Shown here: in pieces, positions 40,727 through 50,790 of the stretch | How positions within the stretch are numbered: the first letter of the stretch is position 1 | Layout: each line of letters opens with the position of its first letter | Source: JAXDMU01 sp963762435 | GTDB lineage: Bacteria > Pseudomonadota > Alphaproteobacteria > ATCC43930 > CGMCC-115725 | Direction of reading: 5' to 3' | NCBI GenBank assembly: GCA_963762435.1 | Contig: CAVXLN010000008.1 | Location: 62,001 to 126,000 of the forward strand | DNA: 64,000 nucleotides | The notes under the pieces: model-generated | Told to the model about the DNA's origin: nothing | The model's database searches: none | What the model saw: only the letters and a program-made list of their open reading frames with translations | Translations under genes and position numbers: made by a program

Positions 40727-42360
40727 CCCGTCTTATTCACGGAACTGCTAAACATGGGCTGGCGGGAGTAGCGTAACAGACTGATTTGGAATAGGTTTTG
40801 GTTGCTTACACCAACGCAATCCCAGAGCAGGAAGGCGCCACGCCCGCCATGGATGACGATACCGGTCTTCTGTTCGATCTGCCAAGCGTGGTGCGCAAGA
40901 AAGTCAGCGCGGCCTTCGACGGCGGGCGGATTTCCTCCGATGGCGGAGTGGCCTTGCTGGCTCTGGCCGATCGACGGATCGGCATCATCGATCGCATCGC
41001 CGGGCTTATCGACGATCCGCGCGCGCCGACCATGGTCACTCATTCGGTGGCCTCGATCCTGCGGGCACGGGTGCTGGCGATCGCCTGTGGCTACGAGGCG
41101 CCAACGACCTGGACCGCCTGCGCGGCGACCCGGCGTTCAAGCTGGCCTGCGGTCGCTTGCCTGATAGCGGCGGCGACCTGTGCTCGCAACCGACCGTCTC
41201 GCGCTGGGAAAATGCGCCGGATTTGAAGACCATCATCCGCCTGACCTACGCCATGGTCGACGCCTGGTGCGCCAGCTACGCGAGGGAGCCCGAGGCGATC
41301 ACCCTGGATATCGACGACACGGTGGACGTCGTTCATGGCCACCAGCAGCTTTCCCTGTTCCATGCTCACTACGATGATCGCTGCTTCCTGCCGATCCACA
41401 TCTACGACACCGCCACTGGCCGCCCCGTCGCGGTGATCCTGCGTCCAGGCAAGACACCCTCGGGCAGAGAGGCGGCGGGCTATCTGCGCCGGCTGCATCG
41501 CCGTATCCGCCGTCATTGGCCACCCACTCGCCTGACGATCCGCGGCGACGGTCACTATGGGCGCCCGGAGCTCATGGACTTCTGCGAGAAGCACGGTCTC
41601 GACTATCTGTTCGGCGTCACCGGCACGAAGGCTCTGGCGGCCAAGGTCGAAGACGTCGCCGACCCCATCCGCGTCGAGCGCGCCAAGACCGGCGCGGCGG
41701 CCGTGCGCGGCTTCGCCGAGACCCGTCACGCGGCAAAGTCCTGGAAGAAGCAACGTCGCGTCGTCGCCCGCATCGAAGCCACGCCCCTGGGGCTGGATAT
41801 CCGCTGGGTCGTCACCTCGCTGGAAGCCCCCAGCCCAGAGGGCATCTACGCCAAGCTCTACTGCGCCCGGGGCCAGGCCGAGAACCTCATCAAGCTGCAC
41901 AAGTCCCAGCTCAAGAGCGACCGAACCTCCTGCCGCTCGCCCCTGGCCAATCAGATGCGCCTGATTCTGCACACCGCCGCTTACTGGCTGATGCTCACCG
42001 TCCGCGACGCCGTGCCCAAGACCCACGCCCTGTCCAAGGCCGAGTTCGCCACCCTGCGCCTCAGGGTCCTGAAAATCGGCGCCCGCATCCGCGAAACCGC
42101 CCACCGCGTCCGCATCGCCTTCGCCGCCGCCTGCCCAGACGCTGCCCTGTTCAGAGACCTCGCCATCACCCTGCGCGCCGCCTCGCCCTGAACGACGGCG
42201 CCACGCCCCATAAACCGCCAAACCCGTCCCCCCCAACCCACTCGGAGATCATCACCTCAGGCCCAACCGCGATGAAATAGGCGCAGCGAGAACCCGCGCC
42301 CACACGTCAGCCGCCAACAGACAGACCTGCGCGCTCATCACCGTGAATAAGACGGGCTAG
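40723..42360 (+). mobile_element. IS1380-family insertion sequence
   Basis: Inverted repeats CCCGTCTTATTCACGG at 40727-40742 and, complementary, at 42341-42356, each with CTAG outside. One transposase gene inside, broken by a frameshift. Length about 1.63 kb, normal for the family. Confidence 0.9.
40849..42191 (+). pseudogene. IS1380-family transposase, frameshifted
   Basis: MDDDTGLLFDLPSVVRKKVSAAF starts a typical DDE transposase. At 41098-41099 one base seems lost: GYE then continues out of frame, while the next frame reads ANDLDRLRGDPAFKLACGRL and runs on to ALFRDLAITLRAASP. Catalytic residues are present: ITLDIDDTVD (Asp), TIRGDGHYG (Asp), ARGQAENLIK (Glu). Intact copies are single-frame, so this one is probably inactive in cis. 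Confidence 0.88.
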
Positions 42361-42383
42361 CCGGCGAGCGTCTCGCCGGCTGA

Positions 42384-43649
42384 TCAGCCGCTGTCGGACT
42401 CCGCCAGCCGCGCCGTGAACAGCGCCACCGCGGCGGCCACGAACAGCGCCGACTGGAACCATTCCTGCCAGATGCCGAAGCTGACGAGCGCCACCGACAA
42501 TCCGGCGAGCGTCGCGGCACCGAACACGGCCTGGCTCGCAGGGTTGCGCCAGGCGGGTGCGGCATAGGCGCGGGCCAGCATCACGATGACGAGGCCGAAG
42601 CCCAGCACCACGCCGATGCCGCCCAGCTCCAGCCAGACCTGCAGGATGGCGCTGTGCGGGTGCAGCGGCAGATAGTTGCTGTCGACCCCGATCCGGCCGG
42701 TCTCTTCGAGATTCGCGTCGCAACGGCGGATCACCAGCTTGGCGTCGCCGCCGGGAATGCGCCGTGCCGCATCGAGGCCCCAGCCGAAAATCGGGTGCGT
42801 GCGGATCTGGGCCGAGGCGAAGTTCCAGATATAGATCCGGTGCAGGGCCGACACCTTGTTATTGTCGAGCCAGCAAGTCGTCTCGCGGTCGAGCTGCACG
42901 GGAAAGAGGAAGGGCAGCGTGAGCGCGCCGATCACGAGCAGGCCGGGGATCGCCCAGCGCAGCGCCGGCAGCAGCCGGATCAGCAATGCCGCGACGAGCG
43001 CGCCGCTGAGCGCCAGCTTGGCCGATAGGCTGGCTGTCGCCAGGATGGCGAGGATGCCGAACACGGCCTGGACCCCGGCGAAAACCCAGCGCCGCCCGCG
43101 CGGCCCGCCCTGCCGCAACAGCATCACCGTCAGCGGCACCAGCAAGGCCGCATGGATCGTGGCGCCGCGATTATAGAAGATGGCGAGATCGAAGGCCTCC
43201 GGCCGCGCCGCATGGAGGCGGCGAATCACTTCGCCCCCGAAATGAACATCGGTGGCGACGAAGGCGGCCGTGACCGTGAATCCCGCTGCCAGCGCCAGCA
43301 GGCCGGGCCGCAACCGGTCGAGCGGCAATGTGGCGAACCACCAGGCGAGCAGCCCGCCGGCGGCGAAAAGCCCGGTGAGCCGGGCCGCAAGCGAGAGCGC
43401 CGCCCCACTGTCGAGCGCCCAGAGTGACGACAGGAACATCCAGCCGACCAGGGGGGCGAAAGGCAGAAGGGCGCGAAACCCGTCGCCCAGCCGAAGTGCT
43501 CCCGCCTGATAGGCGATGAGGCCGGTCAGGAGAAACAGCAGCAGGAGCAGCGTCACCGCACTCAAGGGTGCGAGGTAGACGAGCGGCCCGAACAGGAAAA
43601 GCACGAGCAGGAACAGCCATCCGGCGAGATTCCGCATCACGGGCGGCAT
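42384..43649 (-). CDS. O-antigen ligase-like membrane protein
   Basis: A 421-residue Wzy/WaaL-type glycan ligase or polymerase with about eleven membrane helices. The large periplasmic loop contains LHRIYIWNFASAQIRTHPIFGWGLDAARRI and LPLHPHSAILQVWLELGG, where R-x3-L / G-x-G and H-x-H are family marks. Last gene of a five-gene minus-strand operon. It overlaps the upstream gene by 13 bases; ATG 43649 has GGAG eight bases before it, while ATG 43637 makes a TGATG overlap. Its stop abuts the end of the methyltransferase pseudogene. Confidence 0.88.
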   Translation of the reverse strand: MPPVMRNLAGWLFLLVLFLFGPLVYLAPLSAVTLLLLLFLLTGLIAYQAGALRLGDGFRALLPFAPLVGWMFLSSLWALDSGAALSLAARLTGLFAAGGLLAWWFATLPLDRLRPGLLALAAGFTVTAAFVATDVHFGGEVIRRLHAARPEAFDLAIFYNRGATIHAALLVPLTVMLLRQGGPRGRRWVFAGVQAVFGILAILATASLSAKLALSGALVAALLIRLLPALRWAIPGLLVIGALTLPFLFPVQLDRETTCWLDNNKVSALHRIYIWNFASAQIRTHPIFGWGLDAARRIPGGDAKLVIRRCDANLEETGRIGVDSNYLPLHPHSAILQVWLELGGIGVVLGFGLVIVMLARAYAAPAWRNPASQAVFGAATLAGLSVALVSFGIWQEWFQSALFVAAAVALFTARLAESDSG

Positions 43650-45499
43650 AGCGGCGCTCCGGCCAGGATCTGCGACCAGCGTTGCTTCGGCGGGACGGGT
43701 GGATAGGGCCAGCTTTCGACCGTCTGCCAGGCATCGCCATGCCGCTCGAGCAAGGCGGCCGCGTTGGGCGGCAGCCCGGCCTCGCCGCCGCCCGTGCAGG
43801 TGATGAAGGCGAGGTCATAGCCGGCGGCCGCGGCTTGGTCGAAGGCGGCGCTGCCGCCGGTCTCGATCTCCAAGAGGTCGAGCGTCGGATGGCGCGGGGC
43901 GGAGAAACGCAGAATGCCGCGCAGCATCGGCGCCAGGCTGCCATTGTCGCCCGGCATGATGAGGGCGAGGCGTCCGCCATCCGCCGGCAGATGCGGGGCG
44001 AGATCGGCCGCCAGAGCCCAGACGAGCGGCTGCGGGGGATCCCGATCGAAGCGCAGCCGGCTGGCGAAACCGATCGGCACGAGCAGGATAAGGGCTATCG
44101 ACAGGGCGCCGAGCGCCCTCGCGGCTTGAGGGCGGCTTGCCAGGAAGTGCGCGACCGGTGCCTTGAGGCTCAGCACCAGCGCCAGCAGGATGAGCTGCGA
44201 GAGCTGCGTGTTGTAGCGGAAGTAGGAATGCGCCTCGACACTCATCTCGCCCGGGAAATGGCCGATATAAGTGATGACGATGAAGGCGTTGTAGGCGAGG
44301 AAGGTGGCGACCGCGAGGCGGATGGCGCGGACCTGGGTCATCGCCGCCGGCGCCTCGTCGCGCGGCCGGAGTGCGCGCGGCAGCAAGGCGAACACGGCCA
44401 GCACGCAGGCGAAGAAGAACGGCTTCTCCAGGATCACCTTGCCCATGCTGACGGCGATCTCGGGCAGATTGCCCCATTGCCATTCGCCGATGGGGAGCGG
44501 CTTGAGCTCGCCTTCCGGAAAATAGGTCAGCACATACCAGCGCCAGGCGAGATAGAGGATGGCGCCCGGGATGCCGGCCGCGATGAAGCGGGTGAGGGCC
44601 ACGCGCCAGCCGATCCGGCGATCGAATGCCGCCACCAGCGTCGCCGCGGCCAGGAGGGCCAGGAACAGGCCGAGCGCCTGCTGCTTGGTGTTGACGAGGG
44701 CCGCCAGCACCAATGCCAGCGCCAGCAGCTGCGGCGGCCAGCGCACCCCTTGCGCCAGCGCCGCCATGATTCGGAGTGCGGCCCAGGCGGCGAAGAGGAG
44801 GGCGATGGCCAGCGGCGCCTCGCCATAGCCCGCGAAGGCGACGCGCGGCACGAAGCCGGGATTGAAGGCGGTGGCGAGCAGCAAGCCCAGCGCCGCCGCA
44901 ATCCAGCCGGGATCGGGCCGGTTCGCCAGGATGCGCGCATAGAAGAATCCGGCGACCGGATGCAGCAGCATTGTGAAGAGCGCGAGGCCGCCGGCGGCGA
45001 AGCCACCGCCCAGCAGTGCCCCCAGGAACGGTACGAACTGCGTGTTGTAGGGGGCGACCGGCAGGAAGGAATAGCTGGGCGGACCGCCATCGACCGGGAA
45101 GGAAGCGTGATCGACGAGATATGCGGCGTTCGGCAGCAGATTGAGGAAGATGTCGGGCTGCGACGGCCGCATCGGCGCCGTGATCAGCAGGATCGGCAGG
45201 GACAGCGCCAGGATACGCAGCAATCCGGTGCGGTCGGCGGCACCGTCGGCATGCGGGATGAAGAGGCCGGCGAACGCCAGCAGGCCGAAGAGCTCGGCCG
45301 GCACGCGCAGCGAGCCGATGCCGGCGACGCCCCAGAGCGTCAGCAGCAGGCAGAGGGCGCCCCAGCCGGCGATCAGCTGCATCGCCGGCCCGTCGCGCCC
45401 GCGCAGGATGAGACGGCCGGCCAGCAGCATGATGAGGGCGGCGCCCAGGATCTGCGCCAAGCCCAGCAGATTGGGCCAGGATTGCGGAAAGAACGACAT
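43637..45499 (-). CDS. Large membrane protein of glycan operon
   Basis: A 620-residue protein with about thirteen membrane helices followed by a soluble C-terminal domain of about 100 residues. PMRPSQPDIFLNLLPNAAYLVDHASFPVD near residue 110 is a first extracytoplasmic loop of the type found in GT-C glycosyltransferases (acidic residue after the first helices), but no exact family is recognised. ATG overlaps the previous stop (TAATG). Likely role in lipid-linked sugar transfer. Confidence 0.7.
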   Translation of the reverse strand: MSFFPQSWPNLLGLAQILGAALIMLLAGRLILRGRDGPAMQLIAGWGALCLLLTLWGVAGIGSLRVPAELFGLLAFAGLFIPHADGAADRTGLLRILALSLPILLITAPMRPSQPDIFLNLLPNAAYLVDHASFPVDGGPPSYSFLPVAPYNTQFVPFLGALLGGGFAAGGLALFTMLLHPVAGFFYARILANRPDPGWIAAALGLLLATAFNPGFVPRVAFAGYGEAPLAIALLFAAWAALRIMAALAQGVRWPPQLLALALVLAALVNTKQQALGLFLALLAAATLVAAFDRRIGWRVALTRFIAAGIPGAILYLAWRWYVLTYFPEGELKPLPIGEWQWGNLPEIAVSMGKVILEKPFFFACVLAVFALLPRALRPRDEAPAAMTQVRAIRLAVATFLAYNAFIVITYIGHFPGEMSVEAHSYFRYNTQLSQLILLALVLSLKAPVAHFLASRPQAARALGALSIALILLVPIGFASRLRFDRDPPQPLVWALAADLAPHLPADGGRLALIMPGDNGSLAPMLRGILRFSAPRHPTLDLLEIETGGSAAFDQAAAAGYDLAFITCTGGGEAGLPPNAAALLERHGDAWQTVESWPYPPVPPKQRWSQILAGAPLCRP

Positions 45500-46677
45500 T
45501 ATGGGGCGGGCAATGCTACCGACAGCAGCAGATCTTCGAGCCGGCGCGACTGGGCCACGGCACTGAAGCGGTCGATCGCGTGCCGCCGGGCGCCCCGGCC
45601 GAGACGCCGGCGCCGCTCCGGGTCGGCATGAAGCTGCATCACGGCATCGGCGATGGCGGCGGCATCGCCGGGTGGTACCAGCAGGCCGTTCTCGTCATGC
45701 TCGATCGCTTCGAGGATCCCGCCCTCGGCCGTGCCGATCACCGGGACGCCGGCGGCGAAGGCTTCGAGCACGACGTTCGGCAGCCCTTCGGCATCGCCGG
45801 CCGCGGCCACGATGCTGGGCACACAGACGGCGAAGGCCCGCGCCATGCGCGACCTGACAGCCTCGTTGCTCTGCCAGCCCAGGAAGCTGACCCCCTCGAT
45901 ACCGGCCGCCTGAGCCCTGAGCTCGGCCTCGAGCGGGCCGGTGCCGATGAGGGCCAATGGGCGGCGGATGCCCTGGGCGCGCCATAGCCGCGCCGCCTCG
46001 ATCAGATAGCGGATGCCCTTCTTCTCGACGAACCGGCCGGCGAAGAGGATCTCGGCGTCGGGGCCGGGCTCGAGCAGCGGATCGGACGACGCGACCTCGA
46101 CGCCATAGCGCAGCACATGCAGCTTGGCCTCCGGAAAGCCGCGGCGCAGCAGCACCTCGCGGACATAGTCGGACACGCAGATGATCGCCGCCGCCTGGTT
46201 CTGGAGGGCCGTGAGCCGGCGCTGATAGATCGTCGGCAGCGGGCGCGGCCGGTAATGCTTGTCCTTGGAGGCGTCGCCGCCATGGTAGGTCACGACCAGC
46301 GGGATCCCGAGGGTGCGGGCGATGGGAAGCGCCAGCGCACCGCCGCGGCCGAAATGGGCGTGCAGCACGCGCGGCCGCAAACGCTGGAGCCGTGCCGCCG
46401 AGGTCACGAGGCCGAACTGCTTGAAGAGCTGCCGGGTGAGGCCGCCGAAGAGCTGGCCCTCGCCGATGATCAGCGGGGCCACGCCGAGATCGCTCAAGCC
46501 GTCATCCGTGCGGCAGCCGATCCAGACCGGCTCCAGCCGGTCGAACCCGACATATTGACGGCGCAGGAAATGGGCCTCGGATTTCGGCACGATCCGGTCG
46601 CGATAGACCAGCACCACCTCCCGCGGGGCCGCCTCGGTCGCGCGGCCGGACCGATCCATCGTCTCTGCCAGTGTCAT
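45499..46677 (-). CDS. Glycosyltransferase family 4
   Basis: A 392-residue GT-B enzyme. N-terminal Rossmann domain with VLHAHFGRGGALALP and VVTYHGGDA. C-terminal domain with ILFAGRFVEKKGIRYLIEA, LIGTGPLEAELR and the E-x7-E motif in EGLPNVVLEAFAAGVPVIGT. Transfers a sugar from a nucleotide donor in the cytoplasm. 15 bases after the frameshifted ligase gene. Confidence 0.92.
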   Translation of the reverse strand: MTLAETMDRSGRATEAAPREVVLVYRDRIVPKSEAHFLRRQYVGFDRLEPVWIGCRTDDGLSDLGVAPLIIGEGQLFGGLTRQLFKQFGLVTSAARLQRLRPRVLHAHFGRGGALALPIARTLGIPLVVTYHGGDASKDKHYRPRPLPTIYQRRLTALQNQAAAIICVSDYVREVLLRRGFPEAKLHVLRYGVEVASSDPLLEPGPDAEILFAGRFVEKKGIRYLIEAARLWRAQGIRRPLALIGTGPLEAELRAQAAGIEGVSFLGWQSNEAVRSRMARAFAVCVPSIVAAAGDAEGLPNVVLEAFAAGVPVIGTAEGGILEAIEHDENGLLVPPGDAAAIADAVMQLHADPERRRRLGRGARRHAIDRFSAVAQSRRLEDLLLSVALPAP

Positions 46678-46692
46678 TCCACCCGGGTAAGA

Positions 46693-48010
46693 TCAAGGAG
46701 CCGGCGTCTCCGGCCCCGCGGCACGCTCTAACATGAAATCGCGCGACGCTCCCAAAGCTTTCGCGGCATCGGTGGCCCGCGCTAGAGCCGTCATCATGGC
46801 GATGCCGATGAGAAGCGACGACACCCACCATTCCTGCCAGATGCCGAAACTGAGGAAACCCGGCCCCAAGGCGGCGGCGGCGAAGGCGGCGAGGATCGCG
46901 TGCGCGGCCCGGCTTTGGGGACCTGCGGCCGAGAAGGCTCGAATCAGGCTGGTGAGGAGCGCCCCGAACGCGAACAGCGCGCCGATACCGCCGAGCTCGA
47001 GCCAGATCTGCAGCACGGCATTGTGCGGATGCAGCGGCAGCATCTGATTGTCGATGACCGGCGGCCAGTCGGAAGAGGCACCGCAGGCCCAGACCTTGAC
47101 CGGATCCTGCCCGCCCGGCAGCCGTCGGGCGCCGTCCAGCCCGTAGCCGAGCCAGGGCCGTTCACGGATCTTGCCGTCGACGAAATTCCAGATGATGAGG
47201 CGATGGAGGCCGCTCGGCTTATGGAGGATGAGCCAGCAGGTGTCCGCCGCCGGCAGCGTCACCGGCAAGACCCAGGGCCCGGTGACGGCGGCGAGCGCCA
47301 GGGCCGCGACCAGCACCCAGCGGAGCCGGGGTGCGGCCAGCACGGCGGCTCCTGCTACAAGCCCGACGGCAAGCGCCAGCTTCGACGACACTTCCCAGCC
47401 CACCAGGATGGCGATGCCGCCGATGATCAGCTGAGCCAGCGCCAGCCGGTGCCAGCCGCGGTGCCAGAGGCCAAGCGCCAGGGGCACGATCAGGAAGGCC
47501 GCGATATCGCCGCCGCGGCTGTAATGGCTCATCAGGATCGAGTTCGGGCCGCGATGCGTTGAAGAGGTGCACCAGCACTTGCCCGTCGATCGCCTCGCTG
47601 ATGACGCCGATGGAGGCAATCAGGAAGCCCCAGGCCAGTGCTGCGAGCAGCGCCGACGCCTCGGTGGCCGGCAGGCGCCGGATTCCGTGGGTCAGCGCCA
47701 GCCCGCACAGCAGGATCGCCACCAGGCGCAGGCTGAGCAGTAGGCTGGCGCCGGGGGCGATCGACCAGAATGCCGAGAGCGGCATCAGCACCAGCAGCGG
47801 CAGCCAGGGCAGCGCCGGGCGCAGCATGGCCCGCCAGTCGAGTTCGCCGCGGCGCCAGGCGATCGCCGCGATCAGCAGCGCCAGCACCGGCAGCACGCCC
47901 GCCATGGCGAGCGGCGTCGCGTAAGCCAGCGGACCGGTCAGAAAAGCGAGGAGGCGAGCCGCCGTTGAGAGCGGCATGGCACCGCGCCCGGCCGTCGCGT
48001 TATCAGTCAC
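46693..48010 (-). pseudogene. Second O-antigen ligase-like gene, frameshifted
   Basis: Paralogue of the gene at 42384-43649: both contain LHR-x-IIWNF or IYIWNF, GYGLDGARRLPGG and LPLHPHNAVLQIWLELGG. The N-terminal half (from GTG 48010 or ATG 47977) and C-terminal half lie in different frames. One extra G in the GGG at 47546-47548 accounts for it: without it the protein reads NASRPNSILMSHYSRGGD. Could be a real inactivation, phase variation or an assembly error. Complete length would be about 437 residues. Confidence 0.78.
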
Positions 48011-48017
48011 GCGGCGG

Positions 48018-48968
48018 TCAGCCGGTCCGTGCCAGCACGCGTTGGACATCGCTGGCATAGGTGTCGGCGATGCGGCGGAGGCGGTCGATGGCGGTGGGCA
48101 GCGAACATGTCGGACTCGTCAGGCGAAAGCGATAGAGCGCCAGCCTTTGCTCCGGGGTCAAGCTTCGGGGCGCCTCGCGCCGGAAATAGCGCAGGCACCG
48201 CGCCGCCTGGCGGCGGACGACCGAGGCCGCCTCGGGCGGCGTGCAGCCCTGGCCGAGCTCGTTCGACAGGATGAGGCAGATGTCGCGATACATCGCCGCC
48301 ATGCGCCGCGACAGACGGTTCTCGGGCTCGTCCGGCTGGATCGAGACGGTGGCGTGGCTGTGCACGACCGGACCGAGCCGGGCGAGCCGCAGCGTGACGC
48401 AGATATCCTGGGCGATGCGCAGCCCGGTCGGCATCGGCAGGATCGCCTTGGCACTATCGGTGCGCATGAGGGCGCCCGAGAGGTTGAAGCGCACGCCCCT
48501 GGCATAAAGCTGAAACGGGTGCGGCACCAGCGCGCTGTCCTTCGACCCCAACGGGCACGCCGGCCCGAGGCCGCACGGATCTTCCGGGCCCGACTCTGCC
48601 TCGGCGCGCGAGACGCAGCTGCCCACCGCCAGGACGGCACCGTGGAGCGCCAGCATGGCGGCGAGCCGCTCGGTGCTGCATGCTACGATCTCGTCATCGC
48701 CATCGACCAGGCGCAGCAGCGGCTGGCGCGCCTCCTGGATCAGGCGCTCGGTCGCGGCGAAGACACCCAGATTCCGGCCGCCTTCGATCAGGCGAACGGA
48801 TACCTCGGCCGCATAGCGGCGCACGATCTCGACCGAGTCGTCGGTCGAGCCATCGTCATAGACGATCACTTCGCCGCCGGTGCGCGCGCATTCCGCGATC
48901 GCCGCCTCGAGCACGCGGCCGATATGCTGCGCCTTGTTGTAAAGCGGGATGCCGTAGGTGATCGACAA
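48018..48968 (-). CDS. Glycosyltransferase family 2
   Basis: A 316-residue GT-A enzyme: SITYGIPLYNKAQHIGRVLEAAI, VIVYDDGSTDDSVEI (nucleotide-binding Asp pair) and LLRLVDGDDEIV (D-x-D). First gene of the glycan operon. The 253 bases upstream (48969-49221), shared with the divergent ABC transporter, must hold both promoters; none is clear. Confidence 0.9.
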   Translation of the reverse strand: MSITYGIPLYNKAQHIGRVLEAAIAECARTGGEVIVYDDGSTDDSVEIVRRYAAEVSVRLIEGGRNLGVFAATERLIQEARQPLLRLVDGDDEIVACSTERLAAMLALHGAVLAVGSCVSRAEAESGPEDPCGLGPACPLGSKDSALVPHPFQLYARGVRFNLSGALMRTDSAKAILPMPTGLRIAQDICVTLRLARLGPVVHSHATVSIQPDEPENRLSRRMAAMYRDICLILSNELGQGCTPPEAASVVRRQAARCLRYFRREAPRSLTPEQRLALYRFRLTSPTCSLPTAIDRLRRIADTYASDVQRVLARTG

Positions 48969-49221
48969 GGGAGCGCCGGCGCTTAACGGTGGGCCGATCG
49001 TCCGAGACCCGAAGCCGGGCTTGGAAAATTGCTTGCCACTCGGTCGATCCTCAATTCCATGGGCACCCCCGATGATGGTCTGTCATGCTGTCGGTTTGCT
49101 GAACGGCATGGCGCAAAGCGGCGCGTAAATCCAGTCCCTCCTGCAAGGACGATGAACATGACGCGGCCGGCGCTGCTTTTCCGGCTGTGCTGATCGCCGC
49201 CGATGCTAACCTCGATGCGCC

Positions 49222-50787
49222 ATGGCGTCCGACAAGATTCTTCCCGCCGCCTGCCGGGCGCTGTCGCGCCGCACCGTGCTGCAAGCCGCGGCGGCGCTGC
49301 CGCTGGCCGGCCGGGCGGCCCGCGCCCAATCGACCCCCTCGCGGCTGACGCTGCGCATCGAGCGGGACATTCAGACGCTCGACCCGGCCGAGCGGACCGG
49401 CGCCATCGAAGGCAATGTCATCCGCGCGGTCTGCCGCAACCTGGTCGCGTTCAAGCGCAGCAGCTTCGAGATCGAGCCCGATGCCGCGGCCGAGATCCGG
49501 CAGGCCTCCGACACGATCGTCGAGTTCACGCTCAAACCGGGCCTGGAATTTCCCGGCGGCTTCGGCCCGATGACGGCCGAGGATGTGAAATTCTCCTATG
49601 AGCGGTTCCTGGCCAGCGGGCCGGGCGGCCGCAAGCCCGCCTATGCCGCCGATTGGGCCGCCCTCGACCGGGTCGAGGTGACGGGTCCGCTCAGCGGCCG
49701 CATCGTGCTGAAGCAGCCTTCGGCCGCCCTGTGGCCGACAGCACTCGCCGATGTCTCGGGCGCCATCCTGGCGCGCGCCGCCTGGAACCGCCCTGGCCTG
49801 GGCACGGTCGAGCGGCTGGTGGGCGCCGGGCCCTACGTGATCCGCGACTGGTCGCCCAATCGACGGCTGCTGCTGGCGCGCAACGAGGGCTATACCGGCC
49901 CTCGCCCGGATTTCGACGAGATCCTGCTGCGGCCCATCGCCGGGGCCGAGACCGCGGTGCTCGCCTTCCGCGCCGGCGAGCTGCAGATGACGCGGATCGA
50001 GGCCGACGACAAGCATCGGCTGGCCCATCTTGCCGGCACAAGGTTGGTGGCATTGCCCTCGATCAACTTCGTCTGGCTCGGCATCAATATGGCGAAGCCG
50101 CCCTTCGATCGGGCGGAGCTGCGCAAGGCGATCCGGCTCGGCCTCGATATCGAGGAGATCGTCACGGCCGCCTATGACGGCACGGTGACGCCGGCCCGAG
50201 CGCTGCTGGCACCCGGCATGCTGGGCCATTGGGCGGATGCGCCGATGCGTAAGCGCGACCCGGAAGCGGCGCGGGCGCTCATCCAGGCTGCGGGCCTGGC
50301 CGGGCTCCGTGCGCGCCTTACGGTGCTCAACAAGCTCGATCAGGTGACGGCGGCCGAGGTGATCCAGGCGCGGCTGGGCGAGATCGGCATCGATGTGGCG
50401 ATCGAGCTTTTGGACAGCGGCAGCTTCTGGTCGAGCGGCGGCGGCAAGGCGGGCGAAGGGCTCGAGCTGTTCCTGCTGCGCTTCGGCGGCAAGGCCGATC
50501 CGTCCTTCATCGCGCAATGGTTCCTGCCGGGCGAGATCGGCAGCTGGAACTGGCAACGCTGGAACAGTGCTGATTATGCCGCGCTCTTCGCTGAGGCCGG
50601 CGCCGAGCCCGATCCGGCGAAGCGTGCCGCACTTTATATCGAGATGCAGCAGCTGATGGACGCGTCGGACGCGATCATCCCGCTGACCCACGAGACCAAT
50701 CTCTATCTCGCCGAAGCCGGGCTCGATCCGGCCCTGCTGCCGAACGGCGACGATCAGCAATATGCGCTGTTCCGGCATGAGGCCTGA
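49222..50787 (+). CDS. Peptide-type ABC transporter, substrate-binding protein
   Basis: A 521-residue SBP_bac_5 family protein of the periplasm. Signal with a Tat-like motif (LSRRTVLQAAAALPLAGRAARAQ). DIQTLDPAERTGAIEGNVIRAVCRNLV and VEFTLKPGLEFPGGFGPMTAEDVKFSYER are typical of DppA/OppA proteins, as is LRKAIRLGLDIEEIV. It may bind di- or oligopeptides, nickel complexes or other solutes. First of five genes. Confidence 0.92.
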   Translation: MASDKILPAACRALSRRTVLQAAAALPLAGRAARAQSTPSRLTLRIERDIQTLDPAERTGAIEGNVIRAVCRNLVAFKRSSFEIEPDAAAEIRQASDTIVEFTLKPGLEFPGGFGPMTAEDVKFSYERFLASGPGGRKPAYAADWAALDRVEVTGPLSGRIVLKQPSAALWPTALADVSGAILARAAWNRPGLGTVERLVGAGPYVIRDWSPNRRLLLARNEGYTGPRPDFDEILLRPIAGAETAVLAFRAGELQMTRIEADDKHRLAHLAGTRLVALPSINFVWLGINMAKPPFDRAELRKAIRLGLDIEEIVTAAYDGTVTPARALLAPGMLGHWADAPMRKRDPEAARALIQAAGLAGLRARLTVLNKLDQVTAAEVIQARLGEIGIDVAIELLDSGSFWSSGGGKAGEGLELFLLRFGGKADPSFIAQWFLPGEIGSWNWQRWNSADYAALFAEAGAEPDPAKRAALYIEMQQLMDASDAIIPLTHETNLYLAEAGLDPALLPNGDDQQYALFRHEA

Positions 50788-50790
50788 GCG

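Larger units (their letters stand above)
39509..42360. mobile_element. IS1380-type composite insertion with aldolase passenger
   Basis: The insertion is flanked by CTAG at 39509-39512 and 42357-42360, which reads as a 4-base target duplication because removing one copy restores the methyltransferase 3' end. Left to right: 111 bp of an IS left end, 350 bp of unassigned DNA, an HpcH/HpaI aldolase gene, and a full IS1380-type element. The outer ends are inverted repeats (CCCGTCTTATTCACGG and its complement). Such one-sided carriage of neighbouring genes is known for ISEcp1 in the same IS family. Confidence 0.8.
38811..42383 (+). pseudogene. Class I SAM-dependent methyltransferase pseudogene, split by an insertion
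   Basis: Translation in frame gives STQNIYDDERFFTGYAEMR, then VLDIGCGAGDFARHA (SAM motif I) and LALHYVEDY, as in SAM methyltransferases next to kinases. Four lesions are visible. The expected GTG start overlapping the upstream stop reads GTA (38811). A TAG interrupts at 39348. A frame change lies between about 39430 and 39500. The 3' end is split at 39509 by the IS1380-type composite. Beyond it the frame resumes: FLML before and AGERLAG-stop (42381-42383) after. Confidence 0.82.

Noticed and set aside
43682..45631. 649-residue plus-strand open frame
   Set aside because: It is antisense to the large membrane protein of the glycan operon, with low-complexity composition and no signature.
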